DNA from: Moringa oleifera
Taxonomy: Eukaryota; Streptophyta; Magnoliopsida; Brassicales; Moringaceae
Length of the DNA stretch: 64,000 bases
Assembly (NCBI GenBank): GCA_021397835.1
Contig: JAJFZO010000747.1
Location: 7,956,501-8,020,500 of the forward strand
Direction of reading: 5' to 3'
Shown: piece after piece, positions 59,291 to 64,000 of the stretch
Position numbering within the stretch: the stretch's first letter is position 1
How the letters are laid out: each line of letters begins with the position of its first letter
Program-made: the position numbers and the translations under genes
The notes under the pieces: generated by a model
Database searches by the model: none
What the model saw: the letters and a program-made list of their open reading frames with translations, nothing else
Told to the model about the DNA's origin: nothing

Positions 59291-60779
59291 AAGGCTGAAT
59301 TACTTATTAATCAACTGGCATTCATGGATGGAGAAAAGATAAGGTGTCCATGTAATCGTAGAAATTGTCAAAACCGTCATTATAAAACTGTTGATGTGGT
59401 TAAATATCATTTGGCGAAATATGGTTTCGTATCGGGATATTATGTTTGAAATTGTCATGGAGAAAACGATGAGACTTATAATAATGGGGCAACTGAATAT
59501 TATGTCGAGGAAGGATCTATCACTGTGCATCAAGTCAATACATACCAAACAATGGTAATGGATGCCGCTGGTCTTAAATTTAATCCAAAACATATCGAGG
59601 AATTCCCTAATCCAGACGCTCAATGTTTTTATGATATGTTGAATGTTGTAAATCAATAATTATGAGATGGGTATCAAATCATTCACAATTATCTGCTGTT
59701 GCTAGAAATGATGAATATAGAGTCAAAATATCATATTTCGGAAAGATACTATGATGATATTTGTCAATTAATGAAAAAGATGATGCATGTCGGTAATCTC
59801 ATGATTGAGAATTTTTACCATACAAATAAATGCGTGCAAGGTATGGGATTGCCGGTTGAAAAGATTCACTCTGGTAATAACGGGTGCATGATATACTGGG
59901 GTGAAGACAATGAACTAAGTTCTTATAAGTTTTGCAATCATCTACGATATAAAAGACAAAAGACAAGAATGTGATAAACAAAAAACACTTGTTCCATGTA
60001 AGAAAATGTATTATTTTCCTCTTAGTTCATGGTTATCGAGACTATATGCATCAGAAGCCACAATTAAGAACATGAGATGGCATGTCAAACACGAGATTAA
60101 AGATGGTGTAATGCCTCATTACTTTGACTCTCCTACTTAGATACATTTTAATCAATCACATCCATTTTTTACTGCTGAAAGTAGAAACATCATAATAGGT
60201 TTGAGTACTGATGGATTTCAACCATTTGGTCAGTAAGGCCAATAGTATTATTCATGGTCGATAATAATCACTCCATATAACTTATCTCTGTGGATTTGTG
60301 TGAACGAGGAATACATATTCCTAACTATAATCATTCCTAGACCGACAAATCTAAAAGATAAGTTAGATGTTTATTTGCAGCATTTGATAGCAGATTTGCA
60401 AATGTTATGGGAGGTTAAGGTGCTCATGTATGATATCTCTTGTAAACAAAATTTTGTCATGCAAGTTACTCTAATGTGGACCATTAGTGACTTTCTTGCC
60501 TACTCGATGTTATTGGGATGGAGTATAGTAGGAAGACTGGCTTGTCCATATTGTGGAGAAGATTCATATGCATTTACGCTTCCTAATGGATGAAAGCAGT
60601 CTTGGTTTGATAACCATCATAAGTTTTTACGAGAAGATCATCCATTTTGAAGGAATAAAACTACATTCATTAAGAATAAAATGGTGAAAAGAGTAGCTCA
60701 TCCTATTAAATTAGGGTATGAATTACTGCATGATATAGATCAATTAGGGTTGAAAAAAGTTACAGAAGTGAGATATGAT
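59291..60779 (+). pseudogene. CACTA TNP2 transposase, N-terminal zinc domain and core (element 2)
   Basis: From 59291 the frame reads LLINQLAFMDGEKIRCPCN, then YHLAKYGFVSGYY and a stop, matching the transposase-associated zinc domain (PF13963 type). One expected Cys (CPCxxC) is Arg. Two stops follow at 59657-59665, then LPVEKIHS-NNGCMIYWGED. Then DGFQPFGQ, EEYIFLTIIIPRPTNLKDKL, MLWEVKV-YDISCKQNF, LMWTISDFLAY and GRLACPYC match the core (Transposase_21). A stop precedes KQSWFDNHHKFLREDHPF, and LGLKKVTEVRYD-stop ends this block. At least seven stops; the normal N-terminus before LINQLAF is missing. Confidence 0.93.
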
Positions 60780-61476
60780 TAGATAAATGGTCCTATTTGC
60801 AAGACATGCAGTTAGAGGAAACGAAACATATTTTAGGATTTACCTTATCTGTGCAACAGCTTAATACGATATAATCTTGATGTCATGCACATAGAGAAAA
60901 ATGTGTTCGATAATGTGTTCAACACGGTCATGAATATGAAAGGAAAGACAAAGAATAATGCAAAATCAAGGGAAGACTTGAAGGCATTTTGCAAACTCCA
61001 TAGTTATTGAGAAATACAACCACTAGAAAAAACCCCAAAGCTTGTTACAACCTTGACAAAGCTAGTAGAGAAGCATTGTGTGAGTGGGTGAAGAATCAGA
61101 GATTTTCTGATGGATATGTATCAAAGATGGCAAGATATGTGGATGTGATAAAACAAAAGCTGTTTGAGATGAAAAGCCATGACTGTTATGTTTTCATACA
61201 ATGATTACTACCCATCGCATTTCATGAGTTGTTGCCTATTAATGTATAGCACGCACTAATAGAGTTGAGTCTTTTTTTAAAAAATTTTACATCAACTATC
61301 ATTCAGAGTGAAGATATGAAATGACTTGAGAATGAAATTTCTATAATTTTATGTAAACTCGAGTGTATATTTTGTACAAGCTGTTTTGACTCGATGGAAC
61401 ATCTTCTAGTGCACTTGGCATATAAAGCAAAGATAACTGGTCTAGTGCAGTATCGATGGATGTATCCATTTGAAAG
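60780..61476 (+). pseudogene. CACTA TNP2 transposase, middle part (element 2)
   Basis: Broken frames include LDVMHIEKNVFDNVFNTVMN, KPKACYNLDKASREALCEWV and MKSHDCYVFIQ, then, after a stop, a DUF4218 region: CKLECIFCT-like, MEHLLVHLAYKAK and QYRWMYPFER. All are in the expected order for plant TNP2 proteins. It ends at a splice donor at 61477. Confidence 0.9.
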
Positions 61477-61555
61477 GTACTAATCTTCACTTTATGTAAT
61501 TAATATATGTCATCATACATGTTAATAATTTGATCATTTTTAATTATCATCATAG
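61477..61555 (+). other. Intron of the CACTA TNP2 gene, GT-AG intact
   Basis: 79 bp, AT-rich, starting GTACTAAT and ending ATCATCATAG. It separates PFER from YLRKLKNNI so that the spliced frame is continuous across the conserved RYLxxLK motif. Confidence 0.82.
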
Positions 61556-62650
61556 GTACTTACGAAAGTTGAAAAACAACATTAAGAATAAAGCAAAAGT
61601 AGATGACTCGATATGCAATGCATATTTGGTTGAAGAGGCATCATCGTTTTGCTCACATTACTTCGAGCCACATGTTAACACACGACATCGAAAATTGTTA
61701 TGGAATGATGCTAGTGATTATGAGTCGAAATGAAGAAAATATCTTGATCTTTAAACATCATGGTCGATCATTTGGAAAGGAAAAATCTAAATACTTGCCA
61801 GAGACGGATATCAAGCCGCACATATATACGTTTTGTTGAATTGCCTTGAGGTCGAACCATTCACAGAGTACGTATTTGATAACTTAATCATAGCAATTGA
61901 CATAGCCATTCACATTTTAAAATTTTCTTTGATAATGATCATCATTTTTCATAGTAATATTTTGTAAGATTTATACTTCTCAATTATGTGAACATTCTTC
62001 ATGCATAACTGATCGTGAGGTCGACACTCATCTGGAGCTTCATTTTTCTAGTGGTTTAATCTATACATGCGTCCTTCTAATCTAATTTCTAGTTTGGTTA
62101 TATCATTTTTGGTTAGAGTAGTCAAATGATTCATTTTCTAATACTTAGAGGTTCATGACCCACTAAACTTTGTTAACTGTAATTCTATCAAGGATGTTGC
62201 AAAAGGTTCGTTAAGATCGGTGAAATCACAACCAAGTTACTATGTCAATGGGTACAAATTTCACATTAAAAAACACGGTTCAAATAGAGCTACAATGAAT
62301 AGCAAAGTTTGTATTAAAGGGTGCTAGTATAATGCAAATGAAAGTGACTATTTTGGTATATTGATGGAAGTGTTACAGTTAGAATATCTTACATTACCAA
62401 TCAAGAGAACTATGTTATTCAAGTATGAATGGTTTAATCCTACAGCGAGAATAGGCACAAAAGCACATAAATCATATAATCTAGTAGATGTGAATCACAC
62501 AAGAAGATTAAATAAGTATGAACCATTTGTGTTAGCTTTATAAGCAGCTCAAGTTTAATACGTTCCTTATCCAAGTTTAAAGCACAATAAGCGTGATTGG
62601 TGGGTTGTTTCCAAGATAAAGGCCAAATCTGTCATTGAACTTCTAGACTC
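61556..62650 (+). pseudogene. CACTA TNP2 transposase, C-terminal DUF4218/DUF4216 part (element 2)
   Basis: 61556-61731 reads YLRKLKNNIKNKAKVDDSI, then YLVEEASSFCSHYFEPHVNT, the end of DUF4218. A frameshift follows, then IFKHHGRSFGKEK. 61860-62150 looks like intron or decayed linker. From 62150, VHDPLNFVNCNSIKDVAKGS, YYVNGYKFHIKKHGSNRATM, DYFGILMEVLQLEY, FKYEWFNPTARIGTK and YNLVDVNHTRRLNKYEPFVL match DUF4216, with stops after KGC and FVLAL. A tail with KRDWWVVSKIKAKSVIEL ends near 62660. Confidence 0.88.
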
Positions 62651-62963
62651 TAATTTGACATGTAGATCAAGCCAAGATGCTCCTTTTCAAGATGATGAAA
62701 GAGATGTCCAACAAATTGAGAATAATACGAATGATCATCTTATATCTTTTAATGATCCAAGTGGAACATTAATAAATATTGATAAAAAAGAAGAAAATAT
62801 GTCAGATGAACTAGATCAATATATTGATTTGATCTATGCATGTCGTCATAAAGTAAAGAATAAGCCTCAATTTGCCCCTGATACTATACGGAAGCAATGG
62901 CATATAAAATGGAACCGATTGGAGTACAAACAGAAGTATGAAACTATATCCCACAATCAATGA
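62651..62963 (+). CDS. Acidic tail or linker reading frame between TNP2 and TnpA regions
   Basis: An open frame from about 62655 continues the C-terminal part of TNP2 (RSSQDAPFQDDERDVQQIEN) and ends at 62963. It is rich in Asp, Glu and Asn, as expected of a TNP2 tail, and then has DLIYACRHKVKNKPQFAPDT. I cannot tell whether it belongs to TNP2 or begins the second gene; probably a fragment rather than a separate gene. Confidence 0.45.
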
Positions 62964-63117
62964 AGCAAAACAAGTGGACCCAGGTCAGGTCCCTCTCAAC
63001 ATAATGCCAGTTCATGTTCAGTGTAGAACTATTGTTGACACTTGGTATGTATGATATTTAATTTTTTTAAAGAAATAGAAGTGAAAATGTTATGATTATT
63101 TATTATGCATTTTTTTA

Positions 63118-63711
63118 GGCACGAGAGTTAGGTCGTGAGCCTACTACAATAGAGCTTTTTAAACGGACTCATATTAAAAAATCTAATCCTGATGAGTTCA
63201 TAAATGAGTGATCCAAAAAAGTAAATGCAAGTTTATTGTTTTTAATTTTTAATAAGTAAATTTTATTTTATTTTTTTATCTCACTATTTGGTTTAGCTTA
63301 TAAGTTAACAAAATACTTTATTTATTGTAGGAATGGTTTGAAGAGTTGGTTGCCATAGCTTCTCAGCCACAAGAGGGATCTTCACATACGCCTGAGGTAG
63401 ACTACAATAAGTTTTACTATGACGCAGTAGGTGGAGAGAAAAAGCGTCGAGTGTACGGGCTTAGGAATCAAGCTTTATCATCGTATTCAGGTGACAGCTC
63501 AAGCAGTAGACGCCTTGTTGATGACATAGGTATGCAAGATATGCGTTCTCAGATGAAGGCTATGGAAGAGCGCACAGAACTAAAGCATAAGTCTATGGAA
63601 GAGCGTATGGAGGAGGAGTGTAGGACTTTAGAAGAGAGATTGGAAAAAGAGTGTAAGGCTAGGGAGCATGATCTTATAGGCTTTGAGATCGAATTAGAAG
63701 AGTGTTTATAG
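63118..63711 (+). pseudogene. TnpA-like protein of CACTA element 2 (PF03004-like), with intron
   Basis: 63119-63220 reads ARELGREPTTIELFKRTHIK, then KSNPDEFINE and a stop, matching the plant En/Spm Transposase_24 family (GREPTxxELFxxTHxK). An intron-like AT-rich gap (about 63225-63330, ending TTGTAG) is followed by EWFEELVAIASQPQEGS, then FYYDAVGGEKKRRVYGLRNQ, another family hallmark. After this, 63540-63711 encodes a charged coiled coil of EERMEEE-type repeats. In En/Spm this partner protein binds subterminal repeats; here that is inference. The N-terminus upstream of 63118 is not recognised. Confidence 0.83.
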
Positions 63712-64000
63712 AGAGAGGTTGATATGAATGAGCGCATCCATAGGATAGAGGCTCTCCTTTTATGAAGCGGACCCCTAACATCGCCTAATAATTAGTTGTA
63801 ATTTCCTGTATGAATATTGTATTTTATGAGAATATAATACATAATCTTGTATTTATTATGTTTTATGAATTTTAGTTTATTTTATTTTAGTTTAATTATT
63901 TAAATTTATTTTTTATAACAAATTAATTATATTAATGACAGATCCACCTGTCACTAATCAGTTTTGTAGCGAAGCCTTTAAGTTTAGCGACAGATTACTA
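63712..64000 (+). other. 3' untranslated part of CACTA element 2 and start of its 3' array
   Basis: AT-rich trailer after the TnpA-like frame. From about 63936, ATTAATGACAGATCCACC followed by TGTCACTAAT resembles the subterminal palindromes. The right terminal repeat is not reached. Confidence 0.6.

Larger units (their letters stand above)
58947..64000 (+). mobile_element. CACTA (En/Spm) element 2, about 5.1 kb within the window, right end outside
   Basis: The left terminus CACTACCATCAAAAATTATA begins exactly where copy B stops matching copy A. Inside follow an array of about 36-bp palindromes (58983-59290), a TNP2-type transposase region on the plus strand, a second TnpA-like coding region (PF03004-like) and, at the window end, another palindrome (TGACAGATCCACCTGTCA near 63939) that suggests the 3' array has begun. 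Coding parts contain several stops, so this copy looks non-autonomous, though far less decayed than the organellar DNA. The predicted target duplication is GTG (58944-58946); its partner lies outside. Confidence 0.92.

Noticed and set aside
59300..59656. 118-codon minus-strand frame
   Set aside because: It is the antisense shadow of the TNP2 zinc-domain region, whose plus-strand reading matches a known family.
1..64000. The window as a piece of a real mitochondrial genome
   Set aside because: All recognised protein genes are broken, changes look like CpG decay, and nuclear-type CACTA and LINE elements are present.

Overview
The window reads as nuclear DNA of a flowering plant, made mostly of old, decayed organellar DNA. 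Recognisable mitochondrial genes (atp8/orfB, cox3, sdh4, nad3, rps12) and plastid genes (rrn23, trnA-UGC, trnI-GAU, trnD-GUC, psbM, psaA, psaB) keep their organellar order and near-normal length. All the protein genes carry several stops or frameshifts, and most changes I checked against remembered organellar sequence are C-to-T or G-to-A. Interleaved are nuclear transposons: Ty1/copia and Ty3/gypsy scraps, a LINE 3' end, a PIF/Harbinger-like element and two CACTA elements. I therefore call it a mixed NUMT/NUPT (nuclear copies of mitochondrial/plastid DNA) later invaded by transposons. I see no intact protein-coding gene; species was not determined.

Layout. 1-9349 is copy A of a direct duplication: a reverse-complemented plastid rrn23-trnA-trnI block (1593-4160), then mitochondrial atp8-cox3-sdh4 (6694-8912). 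9780-10525 is a reversed copia gag/protease remnant. 12568-13352 holds rps12 and nad3 in reverse. 17459-18445 is a 987-bp AT-rich Harbinger-like element with TAA target duplication. About 22640-24660 is plastid DNA with trnD-GUC and psbM. 27080-28937 is plastid psaA-psaB in reverse. 29353-29895 is a LINE RNase H tail with poly(A). 33240-33420 is a copia gag scrap. 33570-36415 is an internally deleted CACTA element with arrays of palindromes at both ends. 36948-37120 (gypsy gag) and 43680-43870 (copia RT/RNase H) are scraps. 47712-48019 is a possible small inverted-repeat element. Most of 37.1-51.3 kb is otherwise unassigned.

51271-58946 is copy B of the duplication, about 49.6 kb downstream of A in the same orientation and roughly 10-15% diverged by eye. 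It lacks about 1.58 kb present in A. It is cut at 58946 by a second, larger CACTA element (58947 to beyond the window end) with TNP2-type (TnpD-like) and TnpA-like coding regions, several stops and a still recognisable 79-bp intron. Copy A gives the unoccupied site for this insertion.

Inferred order of events: plastid DNA became joined to mitochondrial DNA; organellar DNA entered the nucleus; the copies decayed by transitions; retrotransposons and DNA transposons inserted, the 58947 CACTA among the later ones. No gene here is expected to work in the organelle pathways from which it came.
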